19,252 bases of DNA from DASYAE01 sp036501535 (GTDB taxonomy: Bacteria; Actinomycetota; Actinomycetes; Streptomycetales; Catenulisporaceae), in the NCBI GenBank assembly GCA_036501535.1, contig DASYAE010000013.1, positions 1-19,252 on the forward strand. Direction: 5' to 3'. This document shows positions 5,869 through 13,530 of the stretch, one piece after another. The notes under the pieces were generated by a model, which ran no database searches, had not been told where the DNA came from, and saw only the letters and a list, made by a program, of their open reading frames with translations. Position numbers and translations under genes: made by a program. Every line of letters starts with the position of its first letter. Positions within the stretch are counted from its first letter, which is position 1.

Positions 5869-7509
5869 TTAGTGGAGATTGAGCACGTCGAGCGCCGGAT
5901 TCGGGTACACCGACAGGACTACCGCGAGGGCCAGCGCCAGCCCGACCGCGAGGCGCGGGGCGAGCGGGATCGAGACCGGCCGGGCGGTGGCGAGCGTCGA
6001 GGTCGGGGCGGGCACGGCGGTGGCCTCAGCCGGCGCCGCGGCGGGCTGGGCGAACAGCAGCGCGGCCCAGCGCAGGTAGTAATACAGCGCGATGACGACG
6101 TTCACGGCCATGATCACGGCCAGCCAGACCATGTCGCCGGAGACCGCCGCCTTGAACACGGCGACCTTCGCGAACAGTCCCATCACGCCCGGCGGCAGGC
6201 CGGCCAGGCACAGCAGGAAGAAGGCGAGCGGGAACGCCGCGCGCGGCCTGCGGCGGCTGATGCCCTGATACTGCGTCAGGTCTCCGTCGCCTTCGCTGGA
6301 AAGCGCGCTGACCACCGCGAAGGCGCCGAGGTTCATGACCGCGTAGAGGATCAGGTACGCGACTGACGCGGCGACAGCCGGTCCGAGCGAGTTCGCGCCG
6401 ACCACGGTGTTGAGCGTGAAGTGCGTGCCGTTCCATTGGGTGACGGCGAGCGGGACCAGGATGTAGCCCGCCTGTGCGACGGTCGACCACGCGAGCAGGC
6501 GTACCGCCTGACGCTGCCTCAGGGCGATCAGGTTGCCGACGGTCATCGTGACAGCTGCCAGAACTGCGATAAGCACGCCGAGGTCGTGTAGGTAGCTGCG
6601 GAAGGCCAAGTCGAAGGCGAGGATCAGGCCGGCGAATCCGGCGCTCTTGGAGACGACGGACAGGTACGCGGCGATCGGGACCGGAGCGCCCGAGTACACC
6701 TCCGGGGTCCAGAAGTGGAACGGAACCGCGGAGACCTTGAACGCGAACCCGGCCAGCGTGAGCACGGCGGCCACCGCGAAGACCGTGCCCTGATAGCCGC
6801 TGAGCTGGGCGGCCGCGCGCTGCACGGCGCCGAAGTAGACGCTCCCGCTCGTGCCGTACACCAGCGAGATGCCGAAGAGCATGATCGCGGTCGAGGCGAT
6901 CGACATGAGGAAGAACTTCAGCGCCGCCTCCCCGCTCGTGCCGGGGGCGTCCTGGTTCCCGTGCCGGCCGAAGCCGACGAGGGCGAAGGCGGGCAGCGAG
7001 AGGGTTTCCAGGGCCACCGTCAGCGTGATGAAGTCGCGCGCCGCGACCAGGACGAGCGCGCCGGTCAGCGAGCACAGCACCAGGAAGTGGTATTCGCCGA
7101 ACGGCGCGCGGAAGTCGCGCGGGGCCATCAGGACGACCAGGAGCGTCGCGCCGATCGCCAGGATCTGCAGGGCTAGCGAGAAGTTGTCCGCAGAGAACGA
7201 GCACAGTGCCGTGGCCTGTTGGGCGGCGTTCGAACCGCTCGAACCGGTCGAGCCGGTCGGCGCGGGCAGGCAGAAGGTCTGCCGGGGTACGGCCGTTCGC
7301 GTGACCCAGAGCCCGATGTCCGCGGCCAGTGCGGCCAGAAGGATGACAGCGGTGCCCCATGACAGCAGCCGCTTGCCCTTCTGGTCCAGGAACAGGTCCG
7401 CGACCAGGACGGCCAGCGCGCCGCCCGCGACGATCAGCACCGGGAGCAAGGCGACGTAGTCGATGCTTTGCGCTGCGCCGAGCACGCCCGGACTTGCGGA
7501 GGAGGTCAT
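5869..7509 (-). CDS. nuoN: Complex I-like subunit N (antiporter-type proton-pumping subunit)
   Basis: A 546-residue, roughly 14-helix member of the Mrp-antiporter-like family, the pumping subunit next to J and K. Charged in-membrane residues are in place: E168 (VALETLSLPAF), K198 (EAALKFFLMS), K258 (FAFKVSAVPFHFWTPEVY), K288 (SVVSKSAGFAGL) and a Lys in the late GLFAKVAVF helix. The early extracytoplasmic loop is unusual: C80 and C103 flank a TGSTGSSGSN insert encoded by three tandem 9-base units. The ATG at 7509 has AAGGAG 10 bases upstream. A GTG at 7515 overlaps the nuoM stop (GTGA) and would add two residues. It is the last nuo gene of the cluster. Assignment to N rather than L or M rests on the VPFHFWTPEVY and SGAPVPIAAYLS motifs. 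Confidence 0.95.
   Translation of the reverse strand: MTSSASPGVLGAAQSIDYVALLPVLIVAGGALAVLVADLFLDQKGKRLLSWGTAVILLAALAADIGLWVTRTAVPRQTFCLPAPTGSTGSSGSNAAQQATALCSFSADNFSLALQILAIGATLLVVLMAPRDFRAPFGEYHFLVLCSLTGALVLVAARDFITLTVALETLSLPAFALVGFGRHGNQDAPGTSGEAALKFFLMSIASTAIMLFGISLVYGTSGSVYFGAVQRAAAQLSGYQGTVFAVAAVLTLAGFAFKVSAVPFHFWTPEVYSGAPVPIAAYLSVVSKSAGFAGLILAFDLAFRSYLHDLGVLIAVLAAVTMTVGNLIALRQRQAVRLLAWSTVAQAGYILVPLAVTQWNGTHFTLNTVVGANSLGPAVAASVAYLILYAVMNLGAFAVVSALSSEGDGDLTQYQGISRRRPRAAFPLAFFLLCLAGLPPGVMGLFAKVAVFKAAVSGDMVWLAVIMAVNVVIALYYYLRWAALLFAQPAAAPAEATAVPAPTSTLATARPVSIPLAPRLAVGLALALAVVLSVYPNPALDVLNLH
7231..7257 (-). repeat. Three tandem 9-base units inside nuoN
   Basis: On the minus strand ACCGGCTCG, ACCGGTTCG and AGCGGTTCG follow each other, encoding TGS-TGS-SGS. 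They fall between two cysteine codons of a predicted extracytoplasmic loop and look like a small in-frame expansion. Confidence 0.75.
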
Positions 7510-7511
7510 GG

Positions 7512-9041
7512 TCACCGGGCTCCTTGCAGCAGGTGCTGGACCGCCGGGTGGGCGAGGGCGAGGACGAGCGCGGGCCACAGCCCGGCGGCGAGGGTGAGCC
7601 CGGCCAGCGGCGTCCAGGTCACCAGCTCACGCGGCGTCAGATCGGTCATCGGCGGGTAGTGCAGGTCGGGCACCGCGTCGCCGGGCACGCCCATGCACAC
7701 CCGTCGCACGACGCTGAGCAGATACGCGGCGGTCAGCACCATGCCGAGCCCCGCGCCGACCAGCAGGATGTGGAAGCCGAGCGAGGAGAGCCCGCTCGCC
7801 GGGTCGACCGCGCCGATCATCGCGTAGGCCTCGCCCCAGAAGCCGGCCAGGCCGGGCAGGCCGAGCGAGGCGACCGCGGCGAAGACCAGCAGCACGCCGT
7901 AGCGCCGGGCCCGCTCGTAGAGGCCGCGGCCGAGCGTGAAGAGGTCCGTGGTGCCCAGCCGCTCCTTGAAGCCGCCGGCCAGGAAGAAAAGCAGCCCGGT
8001 GATCAGGCCGTGGGCGACCGAGGCGAACACGGCCCCGTCGATTCCGACCGACGTCAGGGTCGCGATGCCCAGCAGCACGAAACCCATATGGCCGATCGAC
8101 GAATAGGCCACCAGACGCTTGAAGTCGCCCCCTTGGCGGATCTGCGCGAGGCAGGCCAGCGCGCCGTAGACGATCCCGACTACGCCGAACGCGCCGAGCG
8201 CGAGGGCGAAGCGGTGCGCGCCGAGCGGCACCATCCCGATGCCGATCCGGATGAACCCGTACGTGCCCATCTTCAGCAGCACGCCGGCCAGCAGCACTGA
8301 GCCGGAGGTGGGCGCGCTGGTGTGCGCGTCCGGGAGCCAGGTGTGCAGCGGCCACATCGGCGTCTTCACCGCGAAGCCGAGGCCGACCAGCAGGAAGGCC
8401 GCGGCCTGGACCGAGGAGGTCATCCCGGCGCCGTGCCGCGCGTCGAGCACGGTCATGTCGAAGGTGCCGGTCTTCGCGTGGATCAGCAGGAAGCCGAGCA
8501 GCATCACGGCCGAGCCGAGCAGCGTGTACAGGATGAACTTGGTCGCCGCGCGCTGCCGCGCCCCGGCCGGCGACTCGGCGCCCCAGCGCGAGATCAGGCC
8601 GTACATCGGGAACAGCACGATCTCGAAGAAGATGAAGAACAGCAGCAGGTCGAGCGAGACGAAGGTGCCGATCATCCCGATCTCGAGTAGCAGCAGCAGC
8701 GCGGTGTAGGCGCGGCCGGACCCGTCCCGGGCCGTCTTCTTCGCGTCGTAGAGCAGGCAGAGGGCGCTGAGCAGGGTCGTCAGCAGCAGCAGCGGGAGTG
8801 ACAGGCCGTCGATCCCGACGTGGAAGCGCAGGTCGAAGTCGGGTACCCAGGAGACGTTGAGCTGACCCTGCATCACGCCGGGGTGCTTGTAGTCGAACAG
8901 CGGCAGGAGCACCAGCGAAGCCAGGAAGGTCAGCGCGCCGACGCCGGCGCCGATCCGGCCGGCCAGCTCCCGCGGGGCGAGATAGAGCCCGATGATGCCG
9001 GCGGCGGGCAGCGCGAGCAGCAGGATGAGGATCGCGTCCAC
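7512..9041 (-). CDS. nuoM: Complex I-like subunit M (antiporter-type proton-pumping subunit)
   Basis: A 509-residue membrane protein. The central pumping residues typical of NuoM are present: E140 (FFEIVLFPMYGLISRWG), K226 (AVKTPMWPLHTWLPDAH) and K257 (VLLKMGTYGFIRIG). These lie close to their E. coli positions (E144, K234, K265 as I recall). The string HTWLPDAHTSAPTSGSVLLA is diagnostic for M. It starts at GTG 9041, five bases after the nuoL stop; no other start exists between the stop and the first helix. The ribosome binding site is weak (GGGAAGTGAG lies 11-20 bases upstream, inside the end of nuoL), so translation probably depends on coupling to nuoL. All family residues needed for proton translocation appear intact. 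Confidence 0.95.
   Translation of the reverse strand: MDAILILLLALPAAGIIGLYLAPRELAGRIGAGVGALTFLASLVLLPLFDYKHPGVMQGQLNVSWVPDFDLRFHVGIDGLSLPLLLLTTLLSALCLLYDAKKTARDGSGRAYTALLLLLEIGMIGTFVSLDLLLFFIFFEIVLFPMYGLISRWGAESPAGARQRAATKFILYTLLGSAVMLLGFLLIHAKTGTFDMTVLDARHGAGMTSSVQAAAFLLVGLGFAVKTPMWPLHTWLPDAHTSAPTSGSVLLAGVLLKMGTYGFIRIGIGMVPLGAHRFALALGAFGVVGIVYGALACLAQIRQGGDFKRLVAYSSIGHMGFVLLGIATLTSVGIDGAVFASVAHGLITGLLFFLAGGFKERLGTTDLFTLGRGLYERARRYGVLLVFAAVASLGLPGLAGFWGEAYAMIGAVDPASGLSSLGFHILLVGAGLGMVLTAAYLLSVVRRVCMGVPGDAVPDLHYPPMTDLTPRELVTWTPLAGLTLAAGLWPALVLALAHPAVQHLLQGAR
7520..7525 (-). promoter_or_regulatory. Ribosome binding site bearing on the nuoN start
   Basis: AAGGAG on the minus strand lies 10 bases before ATG 7509 and only 4 before GTG 7515. 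The spacing favours the ATG, while the operon's habit of GTGA overlaps favours the GTG. Confidence 0.6.
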
Positions 9042-9046
9042 GTCGG

Positions 9047-10921
9047 TCAGCTCACTTCCCTGGCGAAGACGGCGGCGATCACGATCATCACGCTGAACAG
9101 GGCCGTCAGGTAGAACTGCACGTTGCCGGTCTGCAGCCGGCGCAGAAGGCCGCCGAGGCTGCGCGTGGCGACACCCGAGCCGCGTACGTATGCGTCCACG
9201 ACCTCGGTATCTGCGAAGCCGACCGCGCGGGCGGCGGCTCGCACCGGGCGCACCACGAGCTGGTTCTGCAGCCGGTCGAAGTAGAAGCCGTTGAGCGCCG
9301 GGACCCGCAGCGGGCCGAGGATGTCGGCCGGGTCGGCCTCCGGGTCCGCGCGCCAGCGCAGCCACACGGCCAGGAAGCCGAGCACGGCCACCACCAGCGC
9401 TATGACCGTCGTGTAGCCGGCCGGGCGCAGGTCCTGCGCGACGGTCGAGCTGAGCGGCTCGCCGTACTCGCCGCCGATCCAGGAGCCGAACACGCCCGGC
9501 GCCAGGGTGACGAAGCCGAGCACCGCGGCCGGGACGGCCAGCACGAGCAGCGGGACCAGCTCCGTCTGCGGCGCCTCGACCAGGCTGTCGTCCGGCGAGG
9601 CGGGCGGGAACGGGCCGAAGAACATCTTCAGCCACAGCCGGCCGGCGTACGCGGCGGTGACCGCGACCGTGGCCAGGTCGGCGACCAGCACGATCCAGCC
9701 CGGCGCGGAGAACTCGCCCTGCGCGTCCCAGGCCGCGCCGAGGATGCCCTCCTTGGAGAAGAACCCGGAGGTGAGCGGGAACCCGGCGAGCGCGCCGAGG
9801 CCGATCGTCATGGTCCAGAAGGTGATCGGCATCCGGTAGCGCAGGCCGCCCATCTCGGAGATCTCGTTCGTGCCGAGCCGGTGGATGACGACGCCGGCGC
9901 CGAGGAACAGCAGGGCCTTGAAGGCGCCGTGGGTGAGCAGGTGGAACACCGCGGCGGTGCGTCCGCCCGAGGCCAGAGCGCCGAACATGTAGGCCAACTG
10001 ACTGACCGTCGAATAGGCCAGGACCCGTTTGACATCCGTTTGGGCGAGAGCGGCCAGGGCCGAGCCGACCATGGTGATCGCCGCGATGACGGACATGAGG
10101 ATCAGGACGCCCGGCGCCGCGACGAACACCGGATAGAGCAGTGCGACGAGGTAGACGCCCGCGGCGACCATCGTGGCGGCGTGGATGAGCGCGCTGATCG
10201 GGGTCGGGCCGGCCATCGCGTCCGGCAGCCACGAGTGCAGCGGGAACTGGGCCGACTTGCCGACCGCCCCGCACAGCAGCAGCAGCGCGATCAGCTCCGG
10301 GTACTGGAGCCGGCCCGAGGCGACGTAGCCGAGGATCTGGTCCACCCGGAAGCTGCCGGCCTGGACGCCGAGCGCGGCGATGCCGATCAGGAACGGCACG
10401 TCGCCGGTCTTGGTGACCAGGAAGGCCTTGATCGCGGCCGAGCGCGCGTCCTGCCGGTCCCAGTAGTGGCCGATCAGGAAGTACGAGCAGGCGCCCATGA
10501 TCTCCCAGCCGACCAGAAGCACGATCAGGTCGTCCGAATAGACCACCAGCAGCATCGCGGCGGTGAAGATGGAGATCAGCGCGGCGTAGCTGGCATAGCG
10601 CCGGTCGTGCTCCATATAGGTGAGCGAATACACCTGCACGGCCAGCGCGACGATCGTCACCAGGATCGCGACCAGTGCGGACAGGCCGGTGACCCGGGTG
10701 CCGAGATAGATCGTGTACTTGCCGGCCGCGGCGAGTTCGAACACGCTGACCGACTGGCCGCCGGCGCCGTGCTCGGACTGCACCACGAGTGCGGTGAACA
10801 GCGCGGCGCCGACCGGGGCGACCGACCAGAACTGGGCGTGCCTCCGGTCCCGCCCGCCGGCGAAGGTGAGCGCGCCGCCGGCGGCCGGCAGCGCGATCGT
10901 GATCAGGGCCCACAGATTCAT
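9047..10921 (-). CDS. nuoL: Complex I-like subunit L (distal proton-pumping subunit)
   Basis: A 624-residue protein with the expected NuoL length. Hallmarks are E140 (LLVGWEIMGACSYFLIG), K222 (VGKSAQFPLHSWLPDAM), the AGPTPISALIHAATMV helix with H247, K335 (THGAFKALLFLGAG) and K390 (SGFFSKEGIL). The C-terminal part (from about 510) contains the long lateral-helix region and a NGFYFDRLQNQ segment seen in L subunits, ending in a last transmembrane helix. It starts with ATG 10921, which overlaps the nuoK stop by four bases (ATGA), with GGAG 8 bases upstream. L sits farthest out on the membrane arm in known complexes. The conserved charged residues suggest a working pump rather than a decayed copy. 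Confidence 0.96.
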   Translation of the reverse strand: MNLWALITIALPAAGGALTFAGGRDRRHAQFWSVAPVGAALFTALVVQSEHGAGGQSVSVFELAAAGKYTIYLGTRVTGLSALVAILVTIVALAVQVYSLTYMEHDRRYASYAALISIFTAAMLLVVYSDDLIVLLVGWEIMGACSYFLIGHYWDRQDARSAAIKAFLVTKTGDVPFLIGIAALGVQAGSFRVDQILGYVASGRLQYPELIALLLLCGAVGKSAQFPLHSWLPDAMAGPTPISALIHAATMVAAGVYLVALLYPVFVAAPGVLILMSVIAAITMVGSALAALAQTDVKRVLAYSTVSQLAYMFGALASGGRTAAVFHLLTHGAFKALLFLGAGVVIHRLGTNEISEMGGLRYRMPITFWTMTIGLGALAGFPLTSGFFSKEGILGAAWDAQGEFSAPGWIVLVADLATVAVTAAYAGRLWLKMFFGPFPPASPDDSLVEAPQTELVPLLVLAVPAAVLGFVTLAPGVFGSWIGGEYGEPLSSTVAQDLRPAGYTTVIALVVAVLGFLAVWLRWRADPEADPADILGPLRVPALNGFYFDRLQNQLVVRPVRAAARAVGFADTEVVDAYVRGSGVATRSLGGLLRRLQTGNVQFYLTALFSVMIVIAAVFAREVS

Positions 10922-11286
10922 GCGGAGAACTCCGTCGCCTGGGCCGCGGGTGCGGGACTGCGCGCCGGCTGCGGATCGCGCGGCTCGCCCAGCGCGCGCT
11001 GCTCGTCGACCGCCGCCGAGCCGCGGCCGCGGTAGAGCAGCAGCACGATGGCCAGCCCGAGGCCGGTCTCGGCGGCGGCGATGGTGATCACGAACAGGGT
11101 GAAGGCCTGGCCGATGTGGTACTGGTCCCGCAGCAGGGAGCCGAACGTGATCAGGTTGATGGTGACCGCGTTGAGCAGCAGTTCGATCGCCATGAGGATG
11201 GTGATCGCGTTGCGCCGAGCGAGCACGCCGTAAAGCCCGATCGAGAACAGCAGGGCGCCGAGACAGAGGGGATAGACGGCGTGCAT
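10918..11286 (-). CDS. nuoK: Complex I-like subunit K
   Basis: A 122-residue protein with three transmembrane helices. The two buried glutamates of NuoK are present: one in ITILMAIELLLNAVTINL (helix 2, residue 35) and one in ITIAAAETGLGLAIVLLLYR (helix 3, about residue 73). These form part of the central hydrophilic axis. After the third helix there is an extra 32-residue Ala/Pro/Arg-rich cytoplasmic tail that most NuoK proteins, about 100 residues long, lack. The ATG at 11286 overlaps the nuoJ stop by one base (TAATG), with a GGGG-type ribosome binding site 10 bases upstream. Confidence 0.95.
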   Translation of the reverse strand: MHAVYPLCLGALLFSIGLYGVLARRNAITILMAIELLLNAVTINLITFGSLLRDQYHIGQAFTLFVITIAAAETGLGLAIVLLLYRGRGSAAVDEQRALGEPRDPQPARSPAPAAQATEFSA

Positions 11287-11963
11287 TAGGCGTTGACCCC
11301 TGTCGGCGAGGGCGCGGGGGAGGACGAGGGGGATTGCGGGTTCGAGGGCGCCGGGACGGCCGGCCCCGGCTCGGCGGCGGCCGCCGCGGATTCCGCCGAC
11401 TCCGCATCCGGGCCGGCGTCCGGGTTGCGGCGGGAGAGCACGATCGCGCCGACCAGCGCCGCGAGCAGCAGCACGGACAGCGTCTCGAACGGCAGCACCC
11501 AGTAGCGGAACAGCGCCGAGCCGACCGCGCGCGCGTTGCCGCCCGCGGAGGCCGAGTCCTGGGCGACCGCGGCGCGCGGGTCGAACCAGACCGTGCGGTA
11601 CGCGTCACAGACCACGGTGACCAGCACGCCGGCCGCGGCGCAGCCCACGAGCACGGCCGGCAGCCGGTGCTTCACGTCGAGCTCCGTCGTCGGCCCGATC
11701 GGCGCCTTGGTCAGCATCAGCCCGAACATCAGCAGCACGACCACCGCGCCGAGGTAGATCAGGATCTGGACCCAGGCCACCAGCTCGGCGCCGAGCAGCA
11801 GGTACTCCGCGCCGATCGCGCCGAGGCTGACGACCAGCCAGAGCGCCGCGTGCACCAGGTTCTGCACGGTGACCACGAGCACGGCCGAGCCGAGCACGAT
11901 CAGGCCGACCAGGACGAACGCGATCTCGACCCCGGTGGGGGAGAGATAGGAGTGCGCGCTCAC
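11286..11963 (-). CDS. nuoJ: Complex I-like subunit J
   Basis: A 225-residue protein with five predicted transmembrane helices. The family signature is the helix-3 region with EYLLLGAELVAWVQILIYLGAVVVLLMFGLML. The last helix (TLSVLLLAALVGAIVLSRR) is followed by a 45-residue Pro/Ser/Ala-rich disordered tail. NuoJ packs against K and H, and its helix 3 takes part in coupling. The start is GTG 11963 in a GTGA overlap with the nuoI stop; GGAGG lies 7 bases upstream, and no other start fits before the first helix. Confidence 0.94.
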   Translation of the reverse strand: MSAHSYLSPTGVEIAFVLVGLIVLGSAVLVVTVQNLVHAALWLVVSLGAIGAEYLLLGAELVAWVQILIYLGAVVVLLMFGLMLTKAPIGPTTELDVKHRLPAVLVGCAAAGVLVTVVCDAYRTVWFDPRAAVAQDSASAGGNARAVGSALFRYWVLPFETLSVLLLAALVGAIVLSRRNPDAGPDAESAESAAAAAEPGPAVPAPSNPQSPSSSPAPSPTGVNA

Positions 11964-12574
11964 CCGTCGGCCTCCGGTTGCCGCGGCGGGAGGGCGGCGG
12001 CCGCGGCCTTCTTGGCGGCCGCCTTCTCGGCCAGCGCGATCTCCTTGGGAGCCTCGGCCGCGTCGTCGAGGGCGACCGGCGCCGGGACGGTGGTGAACCA
12101 CTCGCCGAGCCGCTCCTTCTCGTGCAGCAGCTCCTTGATGTCGAACTCGGCGTACTCGAACTGCGGGGACCACTCGAGCGCGTCGAACGGGCACACCTCG
12201 ATGCAGATCCCGCAGTACATGCACAGCGAGAAGTCGATCGCGAACCGGTCGAGCACGTTGCGGATGCGGTCCCGGCCGCCGTCGGGCGGGGCCGGCACGG
12301 TCTCCTTGTGCGAGTCGATGTAGATGCACCAGTCGGGGCACTCGCGCGCGCACAGCATGCAGACCGTGCAGTTCTCCTCGAGCAGCGCGATCACGCCGCG
12401 GGAGCGCGGCGGCAGCTCGGGGACGACGTCCGGGTATTGCACCGTGGCGGTCTTGCGCACCATCGTCTTCAGCGTGGTGGCCAGGCCTTTGACCAGGCCA
12501 GCGCCGGGCAGCTCGGCCGCCTTCGACAGTGCTGGGCCTTCGGTCCTGGCTTGTTCTTCGGGCATGTCGCTCAC
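11960..12574 (-). CDS. nuoI: Complex I-like subunit I (8Fe ferredoxin-type subunit)
   Basis: A 204-residue protein with two 4Fe-4S ferredoxin motifs, CTVCMLCARECP (Cys 69, 72, 75, 79) and CMYCGICIEVCP (Cys 118, 121, 124, 128). All eight ligands are intact. It passes electrons to cluster N2 in NuoB. The stretch CPDWCIYIDSHKETVP is what I remember from the second nuo cluster of Streptomyces and differs from the main-operon NuoI. The C-terminal 25 residues are Ala/Lys-rich (EKAAAKKAAAAA) and dispensable-looking. The start is either GTG 12574, overlapping the nuoH stop as GTGA, or ATG 12565 three codons later; both have weak ribosome binding sites. I chose the GTG because neighbouring genes use the same overlap. 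Confidence 0.95.
   Translation of the reverse strand: MSDMPEEQARTEGPALSKAAELPGAGLVKGLATTLKTMVRKTATVQYPDVVPELPPRSRGVIALLEENCTVCMLCARECPDWCIYIDSHKETVPAPPDGGRDRIRNVLDRFAIDFSLCMYCGICIEVCPFDALEWSPQFEYAEFDIKELLHEKERLGEWFTTVPAPVALDDAAEAPKEIALAEKAAAKKAAAAALPPRQPEADG
11971..11975 (-). promoter_or_regulatory. Ribosome binding site fixing the GTG start of nuoJ
   Basis: GGAGG on the minus strand, inside the end of nuoI, sits 7 bases before GTG 11963. It supports the 4-base overlap start. Confidence 0.75.
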
Positions 12575-13530
12575 AGCACTTTCACCACCCCGGTGATCGC
12601 GAGTTGAAGCAGGGCCAGCGGGATCAGGCCGGTCCAGGCGAGTTTCTGCAGCTGGTCCTCGCGCAGCCGCGGGTAGCTGACCCGCAGCCAGATCACGACG
12701 AAGGACAGGAGCAGGGTCTTGAGCACGGTCCAGAGCCAGCCGAGGTGGACCGGGTCCGGTCCGCGCCAGCCGCCGAGGAACAGCACCGTGGTCAGCAGGC
12801 AGAGCACGACGATCCCGGCGTACTCGGCCAGCAGAAAGAAGGCGAAGCGCAGCCCGGTGTACTCGGTGAACGCGCCGAAGATGATCTCGGAGTCGGCCAC
12901 CGGCATGTCGAACGGCGGGCGCTGGAGCTCGGCCAGCCCGGAGACGAAGAAGACGACGCCGCCGATCAGCTGCCAGGGCAGCCAGTACCAGTGCCAGGCC
13001 GAGGCGATCCCGCCCAGCGAGAGCGTGCCGGCGGCCATCGCGGCCGAGGCGGCGGCGAGGATCAGCGGGAGCTCGTACGACATCAGCTGCGCGGCGGTGC
13101 GCATCCCGCCGAGCAGCGAGTACTTGTTCGCGCTGGCCCATCCGGCCATCAGGGTGCCGAGAACGCCGACGCCCATGACCGCGAGCACGAAGAACAGGCC
13201 GAGGTCCAGCCCGACGCCGACCTGGCCGCCCGGCCCGATCGGGATGGTGACGAGCACGACGAGGTATGGCAGCAGCGCGACGGCGGGGGCGAGCTGGAAG
13301 ACGGTCCGGTCGGCCTCGGCCGGGACCACGGCCTCCTTCTGGGCGAACTTCACCCCGTCGGCGATCAGCTGCGCCCATCCGTGGAACCCGCCGGCCTCCA
13401 TCGGGCCGAGCCGGCCCTGCATGTGGGCCATCGCCTTGTGCTCCATCTGGCCGACGACCAGCGGCACGAGGAGGAAGAAGCCGAGGATGACGACCAGGCG
13501 GATGACGACTTCGAGCCACCAGGTGGTCAC
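12571..13530 (-). CDS. nuoH: Complex I-like subunit H (quinone-channel membrane subunit)
   Basis: A 319-residue, eight-helix protein. Family landmarks are HMQGRLGP (36-43), ADGVKFAQKE (57-66), GWASANKYSLLGG (130-142), SYELPLILA (151-159) and ELQRPPFDMP (201-210). NuoH forms the membrane side of the quinone chamber with B and D and begins the E-channel. Two landmarks are altered. The usual GPNRVGPFG becomes GPMEAGGFHG, and the acidic loop usually P-E-A-E-S-E becomes P-V-A-D-S-E (210-215). Start GTG 13530 overlaps the nuoC stop (GTGA) and has GGAGG 6 bases upstream. The substitutions suggest a changed quinone or coupling site rather than decay, because the rest is well kept. Confidence 0.95.
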   Translation of the reverse strand: MTTWWLEVVIRLVVILGFFLLVPLVVGQMEHKAMAHMQGRLGPMEAGGFHGWAQLIADGVKFAQKEAVVPAEADRTVFQLAPAVALLPYLVVLVTIPIGPGGQVGVGLDLGLFFVLAVMGVGVLGTLMAGWASANKYSLLGGMRTAAQLMSYELPLILAAASAAMAAGTLSLGGIASAWHWYWLPWQLIGGVVFFVSGLAELQRPPFDMPVADSEIIFGAFTEYTGLRFAFFLLAEYAGIVVLCLLTTVLFLGGWRGPDPVHLGWLWTVLKTLLLSFVVIWLRVSYPRLREDQLQKLAWTGLIPLALLQLAITGVVKVL

